Positions 37,023 to 44,925 of a stretch of 64,000 nucleotides of DNA are shown one piece after another. Within the stretch, counting starts at the first letter, position 1; each line of letters opens with the position of its first letter. The notes beneath the pieces were generated by a model. The model did not search any database and was not told the origin of the DNA. It saw only the letters and a list, made by a program, of their open reading frames with translations. Both the position numbers and the translations under genes were made by a program. Source of the stretch: Nitrospina sp. (GTDB lineage Bacteria; Nitrospinota; Nitrospinia; Nitrospinales; JACRGP01). The stretch is taken from positions 50,100-114,099 of the forward strand of contig JACAVV010000012.1 of the NCBI GenBank assembly GCA_024648695.1. Reading direction: 5' to 3'.

Positions 37023-39002
37023 ATGCGTTTGTTCGCAGAACGCCCCTTCCTGAGTTCGTTTCTGCTCCTTTTTCTAGGCCTGGGAGTGCGAGCGGTTTAC
37101 CTGTGGCAGTTCCAGTCCAACCCCCTTTTTGACTACGTTCCAACGCAAGCCGACCACTATAATTTCGACAGGGCGGCGATCAGTTTTACTGAAGGCGACT
37201 GGTTAGTCAATGCTCCCAACAACAGTTACGCTCCCTTGTACAAGTATTTTTTGGGAATTTTATACTGGATTTTCGGAAGGGATTTTTTCTGGGTTTATGG
37301 CGTTCAATTTTTAATGGGAGCCCTGGCGGGGGTGATCCTTTTCTGGATCGGCAGGGAATGCTTTGGTGTCCTTGCAGGACTAGGAGCTTATTTTCTTTGG
37401 ACATTTTTTACAACGGAGATCATATACGAAGGAATCATTCTCCGTGCCGCCTTTATCGCTTTTTGGGGAATCGTTGCCTTTTATTTCCTGGTCCGATTAA
37501 AGTCCCGGCCGGGCAAGGGACTGCTAATCGTCTCGGCACTCTCTGTTTCATTGTTCATTCAAGGCCGACCCAATACCATTCTCTGCCTGCCCATCGTTTA
37601 CTGGTACCTTCATCAATACATCATTCCGGTATTTCAAAAGGAATCGCGCCGTCGATTCTGGTGGATTTTCAACGGCGTTTTATTTGGTTCCTTCATTCCT
37701 TTACTGATTCAATGCTACCTGGTACATGGCAAATTTGTTTTTTTCGATGCCAGTGGACCCCATACCTTCATGTCCGGAAACCTCATTCAATACTCCGGGG
37801 TCGGATTCGAACACGAACTGGTGGAAGGCTTCCGAAAAGATGACCGTCTCGGTTACCTTTCGAACATCAAGTACCTGGTCCAGCATATCTGGGAATTCCC
37901 CTGGGAATTTATAAAACTCTATTTTCGGAAAGTTTATTTTTTCCTCAACGATTTTGAAGCGCCGACCAACATTTCAGTCTACATTTACCGGGAATATTCG
38001 GGAGTTTTAAAGGGATTGATCAACCATTTCTCCTTCATTTCTGCTTTCGGTCTAGCAGGAATGCTTATAGCTTTCAGAAAAAAACAGGAAGCATTTTTGC
38101 TTTACGGATTCACAATCAGCCTCACGATTTCTGTAGTGCTTTTTCTCAATGAATCGCGTTACCGGATTCCGGTAGTGCCCTGGTTTGCCTTGTGGGGAGG
38201 CTATGCCATCAGCCAGATAATACAAACCTTGAAAGCAGGTAAAACCAAGTCTTTTGCAGGAACCCTGGGAGTCGTGGCCTTACTGATATATTGTTTCGCA
38301 GAACCGCAGGGCATGGTTCGCGTCCGGGCCAATGATTATGGCACGCTGGGCGCCGCGTTTCTGGAACGGGGAAATTCGGTCAAAGCTTTGGAAAGTTTGC
38401 AAAAGGCCGTAGTCATTCAACCGGAAAACCCACACACGCATCTCAACCTTGGGACCTTGCATGCCCAAAAAGGCCAATGGAAGGAAGCAGGCAATGAGTA
38501 TCTGCTGGCGGTGAAATTAGCTCCAGATTTATGGGAAGCTCAATTCAACCTGGGAATGCTCTATTCCAAAGTCGGAAACCATGCCGAGGCCAAACAGGCT
38601 TTTCAAAAGGCCCTGAAAGAAAATCCCAAAGACCCCAAATTGTGGAATCTATTGGCGATGGCCGAAGCCAGATTGAATCGCCCGCAAGAGGCCATACGTC
38701 TTCTGGAAAAATCCCGGGCTCTGGACCCCAATCATTCCCAGACCTACTTCCTGCTTGGAATCCAATACAGGCAAATGAATCAGTTGTCCAGGGCCAAAAT
38801 TTTTTTAAAAAAAGCAATTTCCCTCAACCCCAGGTCCGCCCAGGCGTATAATAATCTGGGGGTCACCTATCAAAAGTTGAATCAACTCGAAGAAGCCAGA
38901 CAAGCCTATGAACAAGCGGTGGCCCTTAAACCCGACTTTGAACCTTATTCCAAAAACCTGGAAGCAGTGAACTCGGTTTTAAGTTCGTCCCGTGCACCAT
39001 GA
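37023..39002 (+). CDS. GT39-like membrane glycosyltransferase with C-terminal TPR region
   Basis: 659 residues from ATG 37023, which has GGGAG upstream; the frame is open further but unconserved. Residues about 1-410 hold 10-12 TM helices of a GT-C fold: FDYVPTQADHYNFDRAA carries the aspartate region, followed by the N-P-N-N-S-Y-APLYKYFLG segment typical of PMT/ArnT-like proteins. About six TPRs occupy 440-655 (HTHLNLGTLHAQKGQWKEAG, YNNLGVTYQKLNQLEEAR). It is expected to transfer a sugar from a lipid carrier at the cytoplasmic membrane, with TPRs binding partners. The acceptor is not known. Confidence 0.88.
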   Translation: MRLFAERPFLSSFLLLFLGLGVRAVYLWQFQSNPLFDYVPTQADHYNFDRAAISFTEGDWLVNAPNNSYAPLYKYFLGILYWIFGRDFFWVYGVQFLMGALAGVILFWIGRECFGVLAGLGAYFLWTFFTTEIIYEGIILRAAFIAFWGIVAFYFLVRLKSRPGKGLLIVSALSVSLFIQGRPNTILCLPIVYWYLHQYIIPVFQKESRRRFWWIFNGVLFGSFIPLLIQCYLVHGKFVFFDASGPHTFMSGNLIQYSGVGFEHELVEGFRKDDRLGYLSNIKYLVQHIWEFPWEFIKLYFRKVYFFLNDFEAPTNISVYIYREYSGVLKGLINHFSFISAFGLAGMLIAFRKKQEAFLLYGFTISLTISVVLFLNESRYRIPVVPWFALWGGYAISQIIQTLKAGKTKSFAGTLGVVALLIYCFAEPQGMVRVRANDYGTLGAAFLERGNSVKALESLQKAVVIQPENPHTHLNLGTLHAQKGQWKEAGNEYLLAVKLAPDLWEAQFNLGMLYSKVGNHAEAKQAFQKALKENPKDPKLWNLLAMAEARLNRPQEAIRLLEKSRALDPNHSQTYFLLGIQYRQMNQLSRAKIFLKKAISLNPRSAQAYNNLGVTYQKLNQLEEARQAYEQAVALKPDFEPYSKNLEAVNSVLSSSRAP

Positions 39003-39143
39003 ATGATCGGATTTAAAATGTTACTGAATTATTGTATTATTCAATGACCGTTTATTTAGTTGACAGTTCGTGCCAATCTAAGTAGGATTTTTTATAAAGA
39101 CCGATCCAATTTCGCGTAATAATTGAATAATCATCCTAAGCCC

Positions 39144-39653
39144 ATGACAGAAAATCAGGAAATCCTTTATACCTTGTATAAAGGATCGGTGGAGTATTCC
39201 GGCCGCGTGTTTAATCATGGACAATGGACATTAAACAATCAGGTGCGGATAGACGCCAATATCATTGGGAAGAGTCACCACATTCAAATTCGCGGCGATG
39301 AAGAAAGTTTTACCGAATTCATCGCGTATCCGGAAAGCAGGCTACCGTCCAATCCTATGGACCAAATCCCTTTAAGGGTCGGGGATAGCCATGTCCGCGA
39401 ATTTTGTAATGCCTCCATCATGTATTGGGTGAACTTAAAAGTCATTGACCATTTGCTCGCGGATATGGATGCATTTGCCAAATATGTAGGTGAGGGCCAA
39501 TCTTCTGAATCACTGACTCATGGTTTTGGATCGCACGAGGCGTTTACGGGTATACTGATCAATTCAAAAACGAATCATTTTTACAGTATCCACACCTATC
39601 CCGAGCACAGTTTTTCTGTCTTGAGCAAAACTCATATATTTTGTCCGGACTAG
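39144..39653 (+). CDS. DUF2617-like protein, first gene of a PspA-type operon
   Basis: About 169 residues from ATG 39144; a TTG seven codons upstream is also possible. I compare it to DUF2617: a beta-rich protein with an early IIGKSHHIQIRG strand and a conserved end of the type H-x-YP-x-x-x-x-x-V-L-S (SIHTYPEHSFSVLSKT). No signal peptide. It starts a run of five tightly spaced plus-strand genes that ends with PspA and DUF4178. That neighbourhood supports the assignment, which from sequence alone is moderate. Confidence 0.65.
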   Translation: MTENQEILYTLYKGSVEYSGRVFNHGQWTLNNQVRIDANIIGKSHHIQIRGDEESFTEFIAYPESRLPSNPMDQIPLRVGDSHVREFCNASIMYWVNLKVIDHLLADMDAFAKYVGEGQSSESLTHGFGSHEAFTGILINSKTNHFYSIHTYPEHSFSVLSKTHIFCPD

Positions 39654-39662
39654 GGAGCGACT

Positions 39663-40025
39663 ATGTTCAAAAGAATTTATGATATTGCCCGTGCCAATTT
39701 TGAAGACCTGCTTTTGAAAAACAAAGACGCTGGTTCTACCTTTACGGACCCTGTCGACCCATTGAATGATACATACTATGAGCCACATAGCAGTTCGTCA
39801 ACACCACCCAAAGCCGATCCGCTGGCACAATATTACGCCAATCTGGAGTTGAGTCCGGGAGCCGACAGAAAAGCCGTCAAGTCTGCCTGGCGAAGGCTGA
39901 TGAAAAAGTATCACCCCGATTTGCATTCCCAGGATCCCGCAAAAAAAGAGGTTGCCGAAGAGCTGACACAAAAATTGACGGAAGCGTATCAAATACTGGA
40001 TAAAGAACTTTCCAAATCTGGATAA
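39663..40025 (+). CDS. J-domain (DnaJ-like) protein
   Basis: 120 residues. The C-terminal 65 residues are a J domain: YYANLELSPGADRKAVKSAWRRLMKKYHPDLH, with the HPD tripeptide that stimulates Hsp70 ATPase, then a final helix (ELTQKLTEAYQILDKEL). The N-terminal 50 residues are polar and unconserved. No G/F or zinc region, so it is a type III co-chaperone. It lies 9 bases after the DUF2617-like gene and 12 bases before the YbjN gene, inside the PspA operon. It may bring DnaK to the PspA assembly; that is inference. Confidence 0.9.
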   Translation: MFKRIYDIARANFEDLLLKNKDAGSTFTDPVDPLNDTYYEPHSSSSTPPKADPLAQYYANLELSPGADRKAVKSAWRRLMKKYHPDLHSQDPAKKEVAEELTQKLTEAYQILDKELSKSG

Positions 40026-40037
40026 AAAGGAGGAAGG

Positions 40038-40427
40038 ATGTCACACTTTGAAAAGGTGAAAAACTACATTTTGGAAATGGGGTTCACCCTGGATGTCGAA
40101 AATCAGGAAGAAGAACTTGTAATGATCAGCGATGAAGAACGGGGCATCAAAAATCTGGTGATCGATTGCGAAGACCCTATCCTTATCCTGGAACAAGTCA
40201 TTCTGTCCATGGAAAACGGCCCGGCGGAAGCTTACAAAAAGCTGATGCAATTCAACCGCACTCTGGTCCATGGAGCCTTCGCTCTGACAGATGACGGCAA
40301 AACCGTCATTTGGAGGGACACTTTGCAGTTGGAAAACCTGGACCATAACGAACTGGAAGGCAGTATTGATGCCCTCAGTTTGGCCATGGCTGAGTATGTG
40401 GATGACCTGATCGCATTGTCAAAATAA
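40038..40427 (+). CDS. YbjN / type III secretion chaperone-like domain protein
   Basis: 129 residues matching the YbjN family: an N-terminal helix (FEKVKNYILEMGF), a beta sheet (LVMISDEERGIKNLVIDCEDPILILEQVILS), then the helical LMQFNRTLVHGAFALTDDGKTVIWRDTLQLENLD signature and a final helix. Start ATG with AAGGAGGAAGG upstream. The fold is like CesT chaperones of type III secretion. Often linked to PspA-family genes. A role as a chaperone or partner of PspA is plausible. Confidence 0.86.
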   Translation: MSHFEKVKNYILEMGFTLDVENQEEELVMISDEERGIKNLVIDCEDPILILEQVILSMENGPAEAYKKLMQFNRTLVHGAFALTDDGKTVIWRDTLQLENLDHNELEGSIDALSLAMAEYVDDLIALSK

Positions 40428-40458
40428 ACCTGGAACCCTAATTTAAAGGAGCAATCTC

Positions 40459-41169
40459 ATGGCTGGAATTTTTTCCCGAATGTTTCGAGTGGGCCAGGCA
40501 GAGGCCCATTCCATTGTCGATAAATTTGAAGACCCTATTAAAATGACCGAACAAGGGATCCGCGATCTAAAAAAGGATTTGGCGGAATCCATGAAAAGCT
40601 TGGCGCAGGTCAAGGGAATAACGATTCGCATGCGTAATGAATCGGAAAATCACAAAAAAGCCGCCGCTGATTATGAAACCAAGGCAATGGCCTTATTACA
40701 AAAAGCACAGTCTGGAGCGATGGATATGGCCGATGCAGAACGTTTGGCCACCGAAGCCCTGTCGCGAAAAGAAGATTCCGGGAAAAATGCTGTTCGCGTT
40801 TCCCAGGAACTGGTGGCGCAGGAAAACATGGCCAATCAGCTACAAAAGAACGTCGATAAGCTACGAACCACCATCAACCGCTATGAAACCGACCTCGTGA
40901 CACTCCGTGCACGGGCCAAAACCGCCGCGGCTACTAAAAAACTTAATGCCCAAATTGCCAATGTCGATTCTGGCGGCACCATGGCCATGCTGGAAAAAAT
41001 GAAATCCAAAGTGGAAGAAGACGAATCTCTGGCCGCCGCCTACGGGGACATGGCGAATGCCAATACCACCATCGATGACCAGATTAATGACGCTTTGAAT
41101 TCCGGAGAGGCCTTACCTGCCGCATCTGACAATCTGGCCGCTTTAAAAGCCAAAATGGGATTGACTTGA
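40459..41169 (+). CDS. PspA/IM30 family membrane-remodelling protein
   Basis: 236 residues, predicted almost all helical. The N-terminal amphipathic region (FSRMFRVGQAEAHSIVDKFEDPIKMTEQGIRDLKKDL) is diagnostic of PspA/IM30 (Vipp1). Long coiled-coil hairpins follow (about 30-200). PspA binds stressed inner membrane and forms ESCRT-III-like polymers. The gene is fourth in a five-gene run; its stop overlaps the region of the DUF4178 gene start. Regulators such as PspF are not seen. Confidence 0.93.
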   Translation: MAGIFSRMFRVGQAEAHSIVDKFEDPIKMTEQGIRDLKKDLAESMKSLAQVKGITIRMRNESENHKKAAADYETKAMALLQKAQSGAMDMADAERLATEALSRKEDSGKNAVRVSQELVAQENMANQLQKNVDKLRTTINRYETDLVTLRARAKTAAATKKLNAQIANVDSGGTMAMLEKMKSKVEEDESLAAAYGDMANANTTIDDQINDALNSGEALPAASDNLAALKAKMGLT

Positions 41170-41171
41170 TC

Positions 41172-41720
41172 ATGATCTGGAATTTTTTCAAAAAAGATAA
41201 TGAAGAAGAAGACGATACCAATATCGATGATCTGGTTCTGTCCAAACTGAAACCAGGCTACCTTGTCGATTATGATATGAAGACCTTCAAGGTCATGAAA
41301 CGCAATCTCTATGTTTGGGAAGGCGGTGAACGGACCGATGAATGGGAGTTGAAACAAGGCGAGAAATCCTTCTTCCTGGAGCGGGAGGAGGATGATGGTG
41401 AGGTGGAATGGACCTTAAGCACCAAACATGAACTTGACGTTCTCGAAGGGGATATCGCCAATCATATAATCGAGCACGAAGATCCCCCGGAAGAAGTGGT
41501 GATGGATGGGAAAACCTACTATTTTGAGGAAGACGATATTGGTGAGTATTATGAGGGTGCCAGCAATTACCCCAAAGAGTTTGTTGCCTGGGATTACTAT
41601 GATGAGGAAGACCAAACCTTCCTTTCCATTGAGCAATGGGGAGAAACCAAGTTTGATCTGACGTTGGGATTTCCGGTTGAAGAGTACCAGTTCAGCAATA
41701 TTCTTCCCGGTACCTTGTAA
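41172..41720 (+). CDS. DUF4178 domain protein
   Basis: 182 residues from ATG 41172, two bases after the PspA stop. DUF4178 features are visible: LKPGYLVDYDMKTFKVMKRNLYVWEGG, the DEWELKQG segment, the beta strand SFFLEREEDDGEVEWTL and the aromatic-acidic block EFVAWDYYDEEDQTFLSIEQWGETKF. A family often found beside PspA, DUF350 and polyamine-type genes. The exact function is unknown. A strong terminator follows, marking the operon end. Confidence 0.83.
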   Translation: MIWNFFKKDNEEEDDTNIDDLVLSKLKPGYLVDYDMKTFKVMKRNLYVWEGGERTDEWELKQGEKSFFLEREEDDGEVEWTLSTKHELDVLEGDIANHIIEHEDPPEEVVMDGKTYYFEEDDIGEYYEGASNYPKEFVAWDYYDEEDQTFLSIEQWGETKFDLTLGFPVEEYQFSNILPGTL

Positions 41721-41744
41721 TCGTCGCCTTACAGGGTTAAAAGT

Positions 41745-41786
41745 AAAAAAGCAGGGTCCCTCCCTTCGGAGGCCCTGCTTTTTTTA
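41745..41786 (+). terminator. Rho-independent terminator of the PspA operon
   Basis: A GC-rich stem (GCAGGG with CCCTGC and CCTCC with GGAGG, one bulge) with a CTTC loop, flanked by A6 and T7. It follows the DUF4178 stop by about 25 bases. Confidence 0.93.
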
Positions 41787-41819
41787 TTGATTTGGGCATT
41801 CGCCAAAAAAAAGTTTTTT

Positions 41820-42980
41820 TTAATTCGTCAAGGGCGGAATCCACAAAGGAAAACGGCCTACACCCACCCGATCATTATTCGCGCCTACCGGAGAGTTATT
41901 GCTTGGATCAAAAACTGTGATTCCATAATACTTGTCTTCAAAGTCGAGTTCATGATAGACGATCTTGCTATCCCGCCAATCCGGAACCACGTGAGACGTC
42001 ACCCCCTCTTTGGTCACCTGAGTCAGGGTGGATCCGTCAATATCTATGATGTACAGATTTTGCGTTTGGCTGAACTTGGGAGCTTTGACCGAGTTTCGAT
42101 AATTCGGGTTCTCGATGGTAAATAATACCTGGGTCTTGTCGGGAGAGGGCGTGGGATCCCGTGCACCTACCACAGTGTCCGTGAAGTCAGCTGGAATTGA
42201 TCCGCCATCATAAACCAGCCGGTTGTTACTTCCATCGGTATTCATCACTCTCAGCGTTAAAAAGGATAAGGATTTATCCGGATCCACATCGACATTAAGA
42301 TAGGCCAATAAAGTGCCGTCTTGTGAAATCCCCACATCCACAACGCCAAATCTGGCATGCGTCAAAAACGACAACTCGGTTCCATCTGATTTAATCTTTG
42401 CCACCTGGGCACCGCCTCCAAACTGCTCTCTCTTGATTGTTTCCGTAGAAAAATAGAGGAAGCCGTCAGGATCCCAAACAATGCCTCCGTTTCCTGAAGA
42501 GAAAAAGTCGGGTACCAATTGCGCCTTGGTATTATTGACCAGGTCAAAAATTAAAATCTTGGAAACTACACTGTCCCGTGTATCCCGATAGGTCGCCGCA
42601 ATTTTTTTATGATCAAAAGAAACTGCCGTATGCTCATAAATACGTGCTTCTCCATCGGTGACCTGAGTCAGGTTTCCACCGTCCTCATCCATGACAAAAA
42701 TTTCATAATCGCCATCCCCCAACGGCGAGTTTCCAGAATCGCTTGGGAAAGAAGTGAACACGATCCTGGAGGTAGAAGGAATTCCGGTAAAGTCGGCGTG
42801 AAAATTAGCAGACTCCGAAACCCCAATCTGGGGCGGAGAGAATTGAGCAAAAACAATCCCCGGTAAGAATAGTGAATATGACAATATCAGGAACTTCAAT
42901 GAAGAAAGAAAATTGGGGACTTTGGAGTTCCAGTTTTTTGGAAACGTCAAAATCAACGGCATCATACGGTTTCCTTTCAA
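41820..42980 (-). CDS. Exported TolB/PD40-type beta-propeller protein
   Basis: 386 residues. A signal-type N-terminus with a hydrophobic core ends near residue 47 (VFAQFSPP). The rest has repeats of the WD40-like beta-propeller (PD40) sort, e.g. GDYEIFVMDEDGGNLTQVTDGEARIYEHTAVSFDHKKIAATY, the IYIIDIDGSTLTQVTKEG repeat, and DG or DPDG turns between strands. TolB-like propellers are periplasmic; a partner is not given. ATG start, with internal ATGs at codons 6 and 7 that may be the true start. Confidence 0.85.
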   Translation of the reverse strand: MKGNRMMPLILTFPKNWNSKVPNFLSSLKFLILSYSLFLPGIVFAQFSPPQIGVSESANFHADFTGIPSTSRIVFTSFPSDSGNSPLGDGDYEIFVMDEDGGNLTQVTDGEARIYEHTAVSFDHKKIAATYRDTRDSVVSKILIFDLVNNTKAQLVPDFFSSGNGGIVWDPDGFLYFSTETIKREQFGGGAQVAKIKSDGTELSFLTHARFGVVDVGISQDGTLLAYLNVDVDPDKSLSFLTLRVMNTDGSNNRLVYDGGSIPADFTDTVVGARDPTPSPDKTQVLFTIENPNYRNSVKAPKFSQTQNLYIIDIDGSTLTQVTKEGVTSHVVPDWRDSKIVYHELDFEDKYYGITVFDPSNNSPVGANNDRVGVGRFPLWIPPLTN

Positions 42981-43491
42981 TTTGAATTAATGTAAAACAA
43001 GACTTAAATTATATTTACTTCTTGATTCATTGTAAATAGAGAATATGCATTTTATTCAGGAAAATTTTCGTATATGCAATTTACACAATAAGATTTAGAA
43101 AAGCTTTTCCAGGAAATTTATTTCGCACAAAACCTGCCAAGGAAACCTATCATTAAATTTTGGCCCATCCAAATTAGAATTTATGGGAAAACAACGAGGT
43201 CCTTTTCGTCAAAAAACGGGCTTAAATCAACCCGTTTAGAGGTATGCTTTATAATATTTAAATCCATCTGTCCCCAGGTCTCTAAAATCACCCCTATTTT
43301 AAAAGGTTAATTAGGAGGCCATTACCCAACGCCTACAAAGCATTATTTTTTTTAAACCGTCAATATCCAATAAAATACCCCAAATGGGGTATTCCAATTT
43401 GTGGTTGAGGTCTTTATAATTTTTATACATTGCTTGATCACCTAGTTCTTATTTAAAAATACTTCTAATTCAATTTTCAAGGGGGCTGTTA
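42981..43491. promoter_or_regulatory. Gap between beta-propeller and curlin-like genes, with a palindrome
   Basis: 511 AT-rich bases between divergent genes. At 43374-43393 there is a perfect 8-bp inverted repeat with a 4-base spacer (aatacccc-aaat-ggggtatt), about 100 bases before the curlin-like start. This looks like an operator for a dimeric regulator, but no known consensus is matched. No other gene is seen. Confidence 0.45.
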
Positions 43492-44151
43492 ATGAAAAAA
43501 ATTGTTTACTATATAGCTTTTGGATCTGTTCTATTGATTGCCAACCAGGCTTTTGCGGCTGGCAACACAAGCTCTATGAATCAATCCGGTTCCAATAATA
43601 CAGGAATGATCGTTCAGGAAGGTGATAACAACAACGCAGAATCTATGACGGTTGGTGATGACAATATGGTGGATATTAATCAAAACGGGAACACAAATAA
43701 CGCCAATGTCGACCAGACCAACAACAACAATTCTGCCACCGTTGTTCAGGAAGGTGACGATAACGACGATGTCCTTGTTCAAGATGGTGACGATAACGAT
43801 TATGTCGGCAACCAGTTTGGTACCTCTAACGCCTCTTGGGGATTTCAAGATGGTGACGGGAATACCTATTACGTCAACCAGACTGGAAACGACAATATAG
43901 CCAACATTAATCAGATTGGAACCAATAACCATTCCATCTCCACACAAGATGGAGACATGAACAATGTTGATGTTCTTCAGGATGGGGATATGCATGATTC
44001 CGAGATTGAACAGTTCGGAAACATGAACGCCGCTACGGTAGAACAGTATGGCAATTTAAACGAATCCATGATTTACCAAACCGGCAACGAGGATACCAGT
44101 AACGTTTTTCAAAGCGGAACGGGTCACTCTTCTATGGTTTCCCAGCAGTAA
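43492..44151 (+). CDS. Curlin-repeat amyloid-like protein
   Basis: 219 residues. A signal peptide (about 1-23, cleavage after AFA) is followed by about nine tandem repeats of roughly 20 residues in the curlin style. Units contain N-x-G-x-x-N and V-x-Q or I-x-Q, e.g. MNQSGSNNTGMIVQEGDNNNAESM and VEQYGNLNESMIYQTGNED. Repeats are Asn/Gln/Gly/Asp-rich with two Trp/Tyr-containing units. CsgA-like proteins form extracellular amyloid fibres. None of csgB, csgD, csgE, csgF or csgG lies within the window, so export partners must be elsewhere. Strong terminator downstream. Confidence 0.88.
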   Translation: MKKIVYYIAFGSVLLIANQAFAAGNTSSMNQSGSNNTGMIVQEGDNNNAESMTVGDDNMVDINQNGNTNNANVDQTNNNNSATVVQEGDDNDDVLVQDGDDNDYVGNQFGTSNASWGFQDGDGNTYYVNQTGNDNIANINQIGTNNHSISTQDGDMNNVDVLQDGDMHDSEIEQFGNMNAATVEQYGNLNESMIYQTGNEDTSNVFQSGTGHSSMVSQQ

Positions 44152-44173
44152 AACAATAAGATCAGGTAAATTT

Positions 44174-44209
44174 AGGGGGATAGCCAATTAGGCTATCCCC
44201 CTTTTTTTG
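44174..44209 (+). terminator. Rho-independent terminator of the curlin-like gene
   Basis: A perfect 12-bp stem (AGGGGGATAGCC with GGCTATCCCCCT), loop AATTA, followed by T7. It lies about 25 bases after the curlin stop. Confidence 0.95.
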
Positions 44210-44367
44210 CCTGAAATCCAACCATTCCCTCCTGGTTCAGTCATCAAGAAATACCCAGAGACATTTTAATTTTTAAAAATGTTTAATTAAGCGGATAAAT
44301 AATTAGAATTTTACGCTACAGTTCGGCAAAGTTATATATTGGGAGAGTTTTAACTAAAGTCAGTCAG

Positions 44368-44895
44368 GTGCAAACCCGTATTAATGACTGGGTCCTGTAC
44401 TCGGAGATTTGCTCTGCCAAATGCGAGTTCGAGTGGGTGGACTTAAACAAAATCATTCAGCAAGTCATTGAAGACTTACAGGATTCCATCGAAAAAAAAT
44501 CTGCCCATATCGAATGCCATACCCTGCCTGTCATAAAAGGAGACCCCACCCTCTTGTATCATTTGTTTTCTAATTTAATTGATAACGGTCTAAAGTTTGG
44601 CAAACCTGGGGAATTCTCCGAGGTGATCCTGGACACTCTTTCGAAAAAAGGCGGGTATTGGAAAACTTCGGTGGCGGATCGGGGTATCGGACTCGAAAGC
44701 AAGTTCATTCCTAAAGTTTTTGCCCCCCTGTTTCGGTTGCATTCCGGTTCGGAGTTTCAAGGAAACGGATTCAGCCTTGCGCTTTGCAAAAAAATAATGA
44801 CCCACCACGGGGGACAAATTACTATAGATAGCCTGGTAAACAATGGGACGATGGTTATTCTCACCTTTCCCGAGAATCCCCTCGCCGGGCAATAA
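44368..44895 (+). pseudogene. Truncated sensor histidine kinase (HATPase region)
   Basis: 175 residues: the C-terminal end of a histidine kinase. It has the second half of the dimerisation helix (QTRINDWVLYSEI, resembling the end of HisKA domains), then an HATPase domain with N box LFSNLIDNGLKFG, G1 box VADRGIGLESKF, F box FAPLFRLHS and G2 box GNGFSLALCKKIM. The phospho-acceptor His is absent and the frame is closed by a stop about 60 bases before the GTG at 44368, with no ribosome-binding site. It is a remnant or a non-phosphorylating ATPase fragment. Confidence 0.7.
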
Positions 44896-44925
44896 ATCCG
44901 GAATTGGGTTAAATAAACTAGCCCT

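Noticed and set aside
43492-44151. Repeat region in the curlin-like gene as a CRISPR or tandem DNA repeat
   Set aside because: The repeats are at protein level with degenerate DNA; there are no identical spacer-separated units.
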